In this document: positions 1 through 6,198 of the stretch, in pieces
Numbering within the stretch: position 1 is the stretch's first letter
Layout of the letters: each line of letters begins with the position of its first letter
Assembly (NCBI GenBank): GCA_012719015.1
Contig: JAAYBE010000305.1
Coordinates: forward strand, 1-9,307
Direction: 5' to 3'
Length of the DNA: 9,307 nt
Origin: Actinomycetota bacterium
GTDB lineage: Bacteria > Actinomycetota > Thermoleophilia > UBA2241
The notes under the pieces: model-generated
Told to the model about the DNA's origin: nothing
What the model saw: the letters and a program-made list of their open reading frames with translations, nothing else
The model's database searches: none
Made by a program: the position numbers and the translations under genes

Positions 1-39
1 GGAGAGTCCGAGCGAGGAGGACGTGCGGCAGAGGAGAGC

Positions 40-115
40 TGGTGGCGAGGGCCAGAATTGAACTGGCGACACCATGATTTTCAGTCATGTGCTCTACCGA
101 CTGAGCTACCTCGCC
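40..115 (-). tRNA. tRNA-Phe (anticodon GAA), CCA encoded
   Basis: The minus strand folds into a complete 76-nt cloverleaf. The acceptor stem is GGCGAGG/CCTCGCC, the D stem GCTC/GAGC, and the anticodon stem CATGA/TCATG with loop CTGAAAA, giving anticodon GAA (Phe). The T arm is GCCAG/CTGGC with loop TTCAATT. The discriminator base is A, and the CCA end is encoded (positions 42-40). Every stem pairs perfectly. It has its own promoter-like sequence about 36 nt upstream and looks transcribed separately from the TrkA operon. Nothing recognisable lies in bases 1-39. Confidence 0.97.
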
Positions 116-150
116 ACCGAAGAGCACGGAGGGCCCGGAAGAGCCCGGAC

Positions 151-179
151 ATGCTACCTACGGGATCCCGGCGGGTCAA
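151..179 (-). promoter_or_regulatory. sigma70-type promoter of tRNA-Phe
   Basis: On the minus strand, TTGACC (174-179, five of six matches to TTGACA) is followed after exactly 17 bp by TAGCAT (151-156, four of six matches to TATAAT). Transcription would start near 144, about 29 nt before the mature tRNA 5' end. This is a by-eye consensus match whose placement just ahead of a tRNA supports it. Confidence 0.6.
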
Positions 180-189
180 CCTCCGCGCA

Positions 190-214
190 GGCCCGGCCGC
201 CCTCGTCCCGGGCC
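190..214 (-). terminator. possible terminator after the TrkA operon
   Basis: A GGCCCGG/CCGGGCC inverted repeat (7 bp, 11-nt spacer) begins 6 nt past the stop codon of the last TrkA gene and precedes the tRNA promoter. No T-run follows, as is common for high-GC hairpin terminators. The position fits an end of operon, but a 7-bp GC palindrome can occur by chance in such DNA. Confidence 0.35.
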
Positions 215-220
215 CCGTGC

Positions 221-934
221 TCAGCCCTCGGACGTGTCCAGCTCCGATTGCAGCAGCACACGGTCGATGTCCTCGTCCGGCAGGAACACCTTGACGAGGT
301 CACGCTCCCTGCCCGGCGGCAGGAGGCACAGTACGTAGTCGCCGGGGAGGATCTCCGTGGACCCACGCGCGACCAGCGCGTGCCCGGCGCGCACGATGGC
401 GGCGAGCAGCGCGCCCTCGGGGAGGTCGATGTCCTGTACGTAGGTGTTGGCGAACGGCGAGTTGTCGCCCACCTCGAGCTCCACCAGTTCCAGGTTCTGC
501 TTGCGCAGCGTGAGCAGGTGCACGAATTTGTGCACCGGCAGCTCGTGCATGATGAGGTTGAGGAGCTGGGTGGTGGCGCAGATGGTCGCCTCCACGCCCA
601 GCAGGTCGAAGGTCGGCTGGTTGAACGGGTTGTTGACCCGGGCCACGACCTTGGGCACCCCGAACTTGAGCTTGGCCACCTGCGAGATGATGATGTTGTC
701 CTCGTCGTCGCCGGTGACCGCCACCACCATGTCGCAGCGCCCGATCCCGGCTTTCTCGAGCACCCACACCTCGGTGCCGTCGCCGAACACCAGCGCCTCG
801 TCGCCCAGCTCCTCGGCGATGATGCCGTAACGCGTGGGCCGCTGTTCCACGAGCACGATCTCGTGGCCCAGGCGCATGAGCTGCCGCGCCGTGTTGAGGC
901 CGACCTTGCCGCCGCCTACGATCAGTACGAACAC
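221..934 (-). CDS. TrkA family potassium uptake protein (RCK N + C domains)
   Basis: A 237-aa cytosolic RCK-type regulator, the standard size of a single-repeat KtrA/CeoB-like protein. Residues 1 to about 125 form the TrkA-N Rossmann domain, with GxGxxG at G7-G9-G12 and an acidic residue (E30) ending the second strand, which favours NAD(H) over NADP(H). A conserved TGDDEDN stretch lies at 74-80. Residues about 147-226 form a TrkA-C (RCK_C) domain, ending in the typical GDYVLCLLPPG motif at 198-208. RCK_C domains often bind regulatory ligands; c-di-AMP is known for some KtrA proteins. The GTG start is set by a GGAGGG ribosome site 7 nt upstream, inside the end of the preceding gene, which stops 3 nt before this start. 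It is the last gene of the potassium module. Such proteins form gating rings on K+ transporters, but no TrkH/KtrB gene is present here, so the APC-USP permease is the likely partner (inference). Confidence 0.92.
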   Translation of the reverse strand: MFVLIVGGGKVGLNTARQLMRLGHEIVLVEQRPTRYGIIAEELGDEALVFGDGTEVWVLEKAGIGRCDMVVAVTGDDEDNIIISQVAKLKFGVPKVVARVNNPFNQPTFDLLGVEATICATTQLLNLIMHELPVHKFVHLLTLRKQNLELVELEVGDNSPFANTYVQDIDLPEGALLAAIVRAGHALVARGSTEILPGDYVLCLLPPGRERDLVKVFLPDEDIDRVLLQSELDTSEG

Positions 935-937
935 GAC

Positions 938-1360
938 TCAGCCCTCCGCCGCGGGAAGCTGGCAGGAACGGACGGCGTCGAACAGTGCCACCCGCACGTC
1001 GCGCGTGGGGCAGACGGTGCGGATGCCGGCCTGCGCGAACAGCTCGGCACGCAGCGGATCGTACACCCGGGCCACCGCGCAGCCGATGCCGTACTTCTTC
1101 TGTGCGATCTGCGCGATGACGATGTTGGTGTTGTCGCCGTCGGTGCAGGCGACGAACGCGACGGCCTCCTGGATGCCGGCCTCGCGCAGCACGTGCCAGT
1201 CAAGCGCGCGGCCGACCACGAACTCCCCGGGAAAATCGTCGCCGAGCAGGTGGAACGCCTCCGGGCTCTCGTCGATGATGGAGACGTGGAACCCCTGCGT
1301 CACCAGGTCGCGGGCCAGGCCCGACCCCACCCGACCGCACCCCGCGATCACCACATGCAT
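938..1360 (-). CDS. TrkA-N domain protein lacking RCK_C
   Basis: A 140-aa protein consisting almost entirely of a TrkA-N nucleotide-binding domain. GxGxxG is at G7-G9-G12, D30/E31 end the second strand (NAD-type), and TDGDNTN lies at 73-79. It ends about 20 residues after the Rossmann fold, so there is no TrkA-C domain. I found no sign of frameshift damage: the stop is followed 3 nt later by the GTG of the next, complete TrkA gene, leaving no room for a lost C domain. The ATG start has GAGGAG 6 nt upstream, overlapping the permease stop codon (TGAGGAG), and the genes are 10 nt apart. Mycobacterial CeoB and CeoC are, from memory, both about 220 aa with C domains, so this short form is notable. 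It probably pairs with the downstream TrkA protein in a mixed regulatory ring (inference). Confidence 0.88.
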   Translation of the reverse strand: MHVVIAGCGRVGSGLARDLVTQGFHVSIIDESPEAFHLLGDDFPGEFVVGRALDWHVLREAGIQEAVAFVACTDGDNTNIVIAQIAQKKYGIGCAVARVYDPLRAELFAQAGIRTVCPTRDVRVALFDAVRSCQLPAAEG

Positions 1361-1370
1361 GCCTGTCTCC

Positions 1371-3548
1371 TCACTGTTCCACTCCTCGGCCGCCCCGCGC
1401 GGACTCCGCAGCCGGCGGCTCCTGTCGCCCGGCCTGCTCGACGGCGCCGGACCCCTCGATAGGATAGCCCCTCGGCGTCAGATTGAGGAGCACCTCGCAG
1501 GGCGCGTGGTCGAGCACGAAGTCGGTGGTCCTCCCGAACACCAGGTTGCCGATACGACGCTTGCGCGTCGTCCCGAGGACGATCACCTGGCTGCGCCGCT
1601 CGGCGGCGGTGTCGACGATCGCCCGACCGGCCTGACGCGCCGTCACCACGTGAGGGGTGAACTTCACCTTGAACTGGTCGGCGATGGTGGCTGCCGCCTT
1701 CAGGACACGCTCGGCCTTGGCCCGCTCGTTGACGAGATGCGCGTCCAGCGGCAGGTTGAGCGGCACCTCGATCACGTAGAGCCCGTCGATGGACGAGCCC
1801 TTCTCGGTCGCGAGCTGGCAGGCGAGCACCATCATCTCGTCGCTCACCCACGTCCCCGTGATGGGCACGAGGATCTGGTCATAGTCCACGTCCTCCTGCA
1901 TGCTGGGCGGGACGTACACCCTCTCCACGGTCCTCGTGAGGGAGTAGCCCTTGACCTTGCGGTAGACGACGTACAACGCGAGCCCGACGGCCATCCAGCT
2001 CAGGCCCACGGCGCGACCGGTGGCGTGTGTCATGACGACCACGACCCACACCGTCGTCGTCCCAAGCCCCCCGAGGACGGCGAGGACCGGGAGGCTCGTC
2101 CCGCGGAACGGGATGTTGATCGGCGTCCGCCACGGGCGCTCGGCGTCGGGCATCTTGAAGCGCAGGGCCACGACGCTGACGTGCGCCACCGTGAACGAGA
2201 TCATGGCGCCGAAGGCGTACAGGTCGGCGAGGGCCGAGATACTGCCCGGGGCGACGAGGGCGGCGGCGATCACCCCGAAGAGGATGATCGCCACGTACGG
2301 CGTGTAGCGCTTGGGGTGCACGCGACCGAGGAAGGGCGGAAGCTGCCGGTGGCTCGCCATGGAGTACGCCAGGCGTGACGAGCCGATGATGCCGGCGTTG
2401 GTGCCGATCAGCAGGATGGTGGCGGCCAGGACGGCGATCCACGGCGCCAGGATCGCCCTCATCCAGCCGAGGTCCCCGGGCAGGTTCTGGACGATGCCCT
2501 GCAGCGGGTCCGCCATGTACACGCTGCCGAGCTGGGTGCCCCAGATCTTCGTCACCCACCGGCCGTCCTGCCGGTAGATCGGCCCGGTCGCCTTCACCAC
2601 CGCGGTCTTCAGGGCGCGGGTGTCCCGGGTGTCCACGGCCACGTAGACGTCCTGCCGGGGGTCGCTCTTCAGCACCCAGGGGCCCGTCTCCGCGAGCTTG
2701 CCGGGCACCGGCTGGACGGGCACGGCGAGGGTCTTCTTCGTGGCCGGGTCCACGGGCAGCACGTTGTAGTGCACGGTCATGGCCGACAAGCTGACGATCG
2801 AGATGGCGAAGTACACGCCCAGCACGGCGGCCAGTACGTACTTGACCGCCCTCGGCACATCGCGCCCCGGCTCGGACGCCTCCTCCGCCATGTTCGAGAT
2901 GGTCTCGATCCCCGTGTACGCGACCGTGCCGATGGAGATGCCGTAGATGAGCTGATGCCACGTGGGGGCCACGCCCAGATGGATCTGCGTGAACAGGATC
3001 TTGGGCGAGACGAAGACGAGCACCCCGACGATCGCCAGAAGCACCTGCGTACCGAGATCGAGGACGGCGAGGATGACGTTGATCCGTGCCGCCTCCTTGA
3101 TCCCGATGACGTTGACGACGACCAGGAACACGATGACGGCGATGCCGCCGATGGAGCTGTACGGCCAGATCTTGAGGGTCGGCCAGAACGCGGCGAGGTA
3201 GGTGGGGACGAAGAAGGCGGAGATGGCCATCGTGATGATGTAGTCCAGCATGAGAGCCCAGCCGGCGCCGAAGCTCACGAACTCGTTGAAGGTGTGGCGC
3301 GCGAAGCTGGACGAGCCGCCGGCCTCCGGGAACATCGCGGTGGCCTCCGCGTACGAGAAGGCGGTGGTCACGAACAGCAGGCCGGTGAGCATGAAGACGA
3401 CCGGGGTGAGCCCGAGCGCGGACGCCGCGACGACCCCGAGCGCGTAGTAGATCGACGACCCCACGTTGCCGTAGGCGGTGCTGAACAGCGCCGGCACGCC
3501 CAGGACCTTGTGCAGGCTCTGTCCCTCTCTCTTCTTGCGGCGCGCCAT
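1371..3548 (-). CDS. APC superfamily permease with C-terminal USP domain, candidate K+ importer
   Basis: A 725-aa protein with about 12 membrane helices (roughly residues 16-45, 48-68, 90-118, 135-152, 155-182, 198-218, 236-258, 366-385, 416-436, 441-462, 487-506, 514-530), then a cytosolic universal stress protein domain (about 553-690). APC hallmarks include GNVGSSIYY (27-35), FPEAGGSSSFAR (73-84) and TGIETISN (212-219). Between helices 7 and 8 is an unusual hydrophilic loop of about 95 residues. The architecture matches KimA, the H+-coupled K+ importer of Bacillus. By-eye alignment conserves KimA Y43 (Y35), D117 (D102), T121 (T106), S125 (S110), T230 (T212) and Y377 (Y444), with D36 replaced by N28. 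It would normally be annotated as an amino-acid permease. I chose ATG 3548 because the protein starts typically there (MARRKK, then helix 1); the frame extends 36 codons upstream across the preceding small ORF. The ribosome site is weak. The two TrkA genes follow directly. Confidence 0.9.
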   Translation of the reverse strand: MARRKKREGQSLHKVLGVPALFSTAYGNVGSSIYYALGVVAASALGLTPVVFMLTGLLFVTTAFSYAEATAMFPEAGGSSSFARHTFNEFVSFGAGWALMLDYIITMAISAFFVPTYLAAFWPTLKIWPYSSIGGIAVIVFLVVVNVIGIKEAARINVILAVLDLGTQVLLAIVGVLVFVSPKILFTQIHLGVAPTWHQLIYGISIGTVAYTGIETISNMAEEASEPGRDVPRAVKYVLAAVLGVYFAISIVSLSAMTVHYNVLPVDPATKKTLAVPVQPVPGKLAETGPWVLKSDPRQDVYVAVDTRDTRALKTAVVKATGPIYRQDGRWVTKIWGTQLGSVYMADPLQGIVQNLPGDLGWMRAILAPWIAVLAATILLIGTNAGIIGSSRLAYSMASHRQLPPFLGRVHPKRYTPYVAIILFGVIAAALVAPGSISALADLYAFGAMISFTVAHVSVVALRFKMPDAERPWRTPINIPFRGTSLPVLAVLGGLGTTTVWVVVVMTHATGRAVGLSWMAVGLALYVVYRKVKGYSLTRTVERVYVPPSMQEDVDYDQILVPITGTWVSDEMMVLACQLATEKGSSIDGLYVIEVPLNLPLDAHLVNERAKAERVLKAAATIADQFKVKFTPHVVTARQAGRAIVDTAAERRSQVIVLGTTRKRRIGNLVFGRTTDFVLDHAPCEVLLNLTPRGYPIEGSGAVEQAGRQEPPAAESARGGRGVEQ

Positions 3549-3565
3549 CGGGATCCGGTCGCCGG

Positions 3566-3727
3566 TCAGAGGGTGTAACGCCAGCGCAGGACGGCGTAGA
3601 CGACCAGCGCCACGCCGGCGACGAGCTGGACCGACACAGGCCAGACGCCGCCCCACACGCCGCGTGCGATCAGCAGCACGCCCAGCGTGCCCATGACCGC
3701 CGTGATGATCTGTCTCGTCCGGTGCAT
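3566..3727 (-). CDS. 53-aa two-helix small membrane protein
   Basis: An unrecognised 53-aa ORF with a short basic N-terminus (MHRTR), a hydrophobic segment at about residues 7-27, a short WPVS linker, and a second hydrophobic segment at about 32-48. It ends RWRYTL, an arrangement typical of small two-helix inner-membrane proteins. It is first in the potassium module, after a promoter and 17 nt before the permease start, so a role with that permease (assembly or regulation) is plausible but only inferred. The start is uncertain: ATG 3727 has no Shine-Dalgarno sequence and is preceded by CCTCCTGAG, and ATG 3694 would give a 42-aa version. The frame stays open upstream to 3856, but those residues look non-coding and lie beyond the predicted transcription start. 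The hydrophobic pattern and placement are the main evidence that it is real. Confidence 0.6.
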   Translation of the reverse strand: MHRTRQIITAVMGTLGVLLIARGVWGGVWPVSVQLVAGVALVVYAVLRWRYTL

Positions 3728-3736
3728 CTCAGGAGG

Positions 3737-3765
3737 AGGCCGGCCCGCCGTAGGCGAGCCGGCCT
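3737..3765 (-). promoter_or_regulatory. leader hairpin at the 5' end of the potassium operon
   Basis: AGGCCGGC (3737-3744) pairs perfectly with GCCGGCCT (3758-3765). An inner CGCC/GGCG stem and GTA loop make a 12-bp hairpin with a single C/A mismatch. It sits a few nt after the predicted transcription start (about 3769) and 9 nt before the ATG at 3727. The 9 nt between read CCTCCTGAG on the coding strand, which contains an anti-Shine-Dalgarno-like CCTCC. It could stabilise the mRNA end or control translation. A terminator seems less likely because nothing is encoded between the promoter and the hairpin. Confidence 0.5.
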
Positions 3766-3775
3766 GCGTGCATCC

Positions 3776-3804
3776 AATGTAGCACCGGCCTCCGGACTCG
3801 GCAA
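3776..3804 (-). promoter_or_regulatory. sigma70-type promoter of the potassium operon
   Basis: On the minus strand TTGCCG (3799-3804) and TACATT (3776-3781) are separated by exactly 17 bp. Each matches four of six consensus bases. The site lies between the hppA terminators and the first small ORF, where an operon promoter is expected. The predicted start near 3769 gives a leader of about 42 nt. Confidence 0.55.
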
Positions 3805-3911
3805 GGTCAGACGGAAGACGCACTTCCTCATCAGCCGTACGACGGGCTCCCCTCATCCGCGACGACCGACGCTACGGTGGAGCCTGACCCGCAGCGCCGT
3901 AAGGGACAACC

Positions 3912-3951
3912 GGACGACGGCGGGCGGCCCGAGGGCCGCCCGCCGTCGTCC
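3912..3951 (-). terminator. 40-bp perfect palindrome, second terminator of hppA
   Basis: A 19-bp arm (3912-3930) and its exact reverse complement (3933-3951) are separated by only two bases, giving an extremely stable GC-rich hairpin 39 nt after the hppA stop. On the minus strand GGTTGTCCC follows rather than a U-run, as is usual in high-GC actinobacteria. It cleanly separates hppA from the potassium operon promoter. Confidence 0.75.
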
Positions 3952-3957
3952 CCTCGT

Positions 3958-3976
3958 GGCGCGGCCGGGCCGCGCC
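3958..3976 (-). terminator. first hairpin after hppA
   Basis: GGCGCGGCC (3958-3966) and GGCCGCGCC (3968-3976) form a perfect 9-bp inverted repeat around a single base, 14 nt past the hppA stop. Together with the larger palindrome just beyond it, it makes a tandem terminator. The one-base centre means at least the innermost pair opens to form the loop. Confidence 0.55.
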
Positions 3977-3990
3977 GTCGTTTCCCGCTC

Positions 3991-6132
3991 CTACTTGATC
4001 AGGAACGGGATGACCAGCAGGGCCACGATGTTGATGACCTTGATCATCGGGTTGATGGCCGGGCCGGCGGTGTCCTTGTACGGGTCGCCCACGGTGTCGC
4101 CGGTGACGGCGGCGGCGTGGGCGTCGGAGCCCTTGCCGCCGTGGGCGCCGTCCTCGATGAGCTTCTTGGCGTTGTCCCAGGCGCCCCCGCCCGAGGTCAT
4201 GCTGATCGCCAGGAAGATGCCGGTGATGATGGTGCCCATGAGCACGCCGCCGAGCATGAGGTAACCGTGCTGGCGGAACGCGATGCCGACGATGATCGGC
4301 GTGAGCACCGGGATGGCGGCCGGGAGCATCATCTTGCCGATGGCCGAACGGGTCACGATGTCCACGGCCTTGGCGTAGTCGGGCTTGGCCGTGCCCTCCA
4401 TGATGCCCGGGATCTCACGGAACTGGCGGCGGACCTCCTCCACGACCTGGCCGCCGGCCTTGCCCACGGCCTTCATGCACAGCGAGGCGAACAGATACGG
4501 CAGCAGACCGCCGAGGAACAGGCCGGCGAGCACCCACGGATTGTCGATCATGAAGCTCAGGGCGCCCTTGAAGTCGTACTTCTGGAGGAAGTGCTCCTGC
4601 AGGTCGAGCGTGTACGACACGAACAGGATGAGGGCGGCGAAGCCCGCGGAGCCGATCGCGTAGCCCTTCGTGATGGCCTTGGTCGTGTTGCCCACCGCGT
4701 CGAGCGGGTCCGTGGTGGCGCGCACCTCCTCGGGCATCTCGGCCATCTCGGCGATGCCGCCGGCGTTGTCGGTGATGGGGCCGTACGCGTCGATGGCGAC
4801 GATGATGCCGGTCATGGAGAGCATGCTCATGACCGCCACGGCGATGCCGTAGAGGCCGGCGAGTTCGTACGTGACGAGGATGCCGGCGCCGATGACGATC
4901 ACCGGCAGAGCCGTGGACTGCATGGAGACGGCGAGGCCCTGGATGATGTTGGTGGCGTGGCCGGTGGTGCTGGCCGCCGCGATGCTCTTCACCGGGTCGT
5001 AGCGCGTCGCCGTGTAGTACTCGGTGATGATGACGATGAGAGCGGTCACGACGATGCCCGTCACGGCGGCGAAGAACAGGTTGTTGACGCCCGGGATGCC
5101 GAAGACCCCGGCGCCTGCGCCGCCCATCATCCAGCTGGTGACCGGGTAGAAGAGGATGATGGCGATGACCGCCGACGCGCCGAGTCCCTTGTACAGGGCG
5201 TTCATGATGTTCTGCGAGCTGCCGAGGCGCACGAAGAACGTGCCGATCACGCTGGCGATGATGGAGACGCCGCCCAGCACCAGCGGGTAGAGCACGGCCG
5301 GCTTGTAGGCCGCCTCCCCGCCGACGTGCACCAGCAGGCCCTCCTTGACGCCGGTGACGCCCCACTCGACACGGAAGCTGAGGAAGGCGAGCAGCATGGC
5401 GGCGACGGCGGTGACGGCGTAGGTCTCGAAGAGGTCGGCCGCCATGCCGGCGCAGTCGCCGACGTTGTCGCCCACGTTGTCGGCGATCACGGCCGGGTTG
5501 CGCGGGTCGTCCTCGGGGATGCCGGCCTCGACCTTGCCGACGAGGTCGGCGCCCACGTCGGCGGCCTTGGTGAAGATCCCGCCCCCGACGCGCGCGAACA
5601 CGCTGATGAGACTGCCGCCGAAGCCGAGGCCGACCAGGGCGGCCACGTCGCCGGTGATCCAGTAGTACACCGCGACCCCGAGCAGCGCCAGGCCGACGAC
5701 GAGCAGCCCGGTGACCGAGCCGCCGCGGAAGGCCACCTTGAGCGCCGGCCCGAGACCCTTGCGCGCCGCCTCGGCGGTCCGCACGTTGACGCGCACGCTG
5801 ACCATCATGCCGATGTACCCGGCGGCCGCGGAGAGCACGGCGCCGACCACGAAGCCGACGGCGGCGTGCCAGCCGTACGTCCAGTCCTTCATCAGGCCGA
5901 GGGCCACCAGGAGGATGACGAACACGACGACGCCGACCACGGCGATGGTGCGGTACTGGCGGTTGAGATACGCCTTGGCGCCCTCCTGTACGGCGCCCGC
6001 GACCTCCTGCATGCGGGCGTCGCCGGCCGGCAGGGCCAGCAGCCACCTGATGAGCAGCACGCCGTACACGACGGCGATCAGCCCGCAGATGACGGCCACG
6101 AGGATGGCGTTGTCAGATACGAACTCGGACAC
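3991..6132 (-). CDS. hppA: K+-independent membrane H+-pumping pyrophosphatase
   Basis: A 713-aa multi-helix membrane protein that hydrolyses cytosolic pyrophosphate and pumps protons outward; the length is normal for bacterial enzymes. The catalytic signatures are present: DVGADLVGKVE (192-202), the acidic DxxxDxxxD cluster D218/D222/D226 followed by AGMAADLFETY, and a C-terminal motif with D679, D683, K686 and D687 before GPAINP. The subtype residue is Lys in GNTTK (K485), with T488. Published mutagenesis of the family links Lys here to K+-independent enzymes and Ala to K+-dependent ones. The GTG start is clear, with AAGGAG 7 nt upstream. It lies 66 bp after mtnP, and I see no convincing promoter in the gap, so read-through from mtnP is possible. 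Pyrophosphate removal near a potassium uptake module could couple energisation and ion uptake, but this is conjecture. Confidence 0.97.
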   Translation of the reverse strand: MSEFVSDNAILVAVICGLIAVVYGVLLIRWLLALPAGDARMQEVAGAVQEGAKAYLNRQYRTIAVVGVVVFVILLVALGLMKDWTYGWHAAVGFVVGAVLSAAAGYIGMMVSVRVNVRTAEAARKGLGPALKVAFRGGSVTGLLVVGLALLGVAVYYWITGDVAALVGLGFGGSLISVFARVGGGIFTKAADVGADLVGKVEAGIPEDDPRNPAVIADNVGDNVGDCAGMAADLFETYAVTAVAAMLLAFLSFRVEWGVTGVKEGLLVHVGGEAAYKPAVLYPLVLGGVSIIASVIGTFFVRLGSSQNIMNALYKGLGASAVIAIILFYPVTSWMMGGAGAGVFGIPGVNNLFFAAVTGIVVTALIVIITEYYTATRYDPVKSIAAASTTGHATNIIQGLAVSMQSTALPVIVIGAGILVTYELAGLYGIAVAVMSMLSMTGIIVAIDAYGPITDNAGGIAEMAEMPEEVRATTDPLDAVGNTTKAITKGYAIGSAGFAALILFVSYTLDLQEHFLQKYDFKGALSFMIDNPWVLAGLFLGGLLPYLFASLCMKAVGKAGGQVVEEVRRQFREIPGIMEGTAKPDYAKAVDIVTRSAIGKMMLPAAIPVLTPIIVGIAFRQHGYLMLGGVLMGTIITGIFLAISMTSGGGAWDNAKKLIEDGAHGGKGSDAHAAAVTGDTVGDPYKDTAGPAINPMIKVINIVALLVIPFLIK

Positions 6133-6161
6133 TTGCTGGCTCCTTTCCGAACCCCTCCGAT

Positions 6162-6186
6162 GCGGGCGCCGGGCGGTCGCGCCCGC
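6162..6186 (-). repeat. inverted repeat between mtnP and hppA
   Basis: GCGGGCG (6162-6168) and CGCCCGC (6180-6186) form a 7-bp inverted repeat with an 11-nt spacer. An alternative 5-bp stem GGGCG/CGCCC with a GTCG loop lies inside. It begins 12 nt after the mtnP stop and could be a weak terminator or attenuator, or chance in GC-rich DNA. Confidence 0.25.
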
Positions 6187-6198
6187 CGTCGCCGGCCC

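Noticed and set aside
935..945. A frameshift splitting one long TrkA gene into two
   Set aside because: The downstream gene has its own ribosome site, GTG start and complete GxGxxG Rossmann domain. Each protein starts with its own fold, so they are two genes.
74..2378. Long plus-strand frames opposite the TrkA and permease genes (74-1462 and 834-2378)
   Set aside because: Their compositions are artefact-like and they lack ribosome sites, while the minus-strand genes carry complete domain motifs and good start signals.
3549..3656. Longer permease start 36 codons upstream
   Set aside because: The extra residues are arginine-rich and unlike the family, and that stretch overlaps the small membrane ORF. 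The ATG at 3548 gives a normal APC N-terminus.
3728..3900. A ydaO-type c-di-AMP riboswitch ahead of the KimA-like permease, as in Bacillus
   Set aside because: The predicted leader is only about 42 nt, far shorter than that riboswitch, and I see none of its conserved core; only a simple hairpin is present.
5200..5500. Repeated cgacg/cggcg-type short motifs throughout
   Set aside because: They reflect GC-rich codon use within hppA, not a tandem repeat or CRISPR array; there is no regular spacing.
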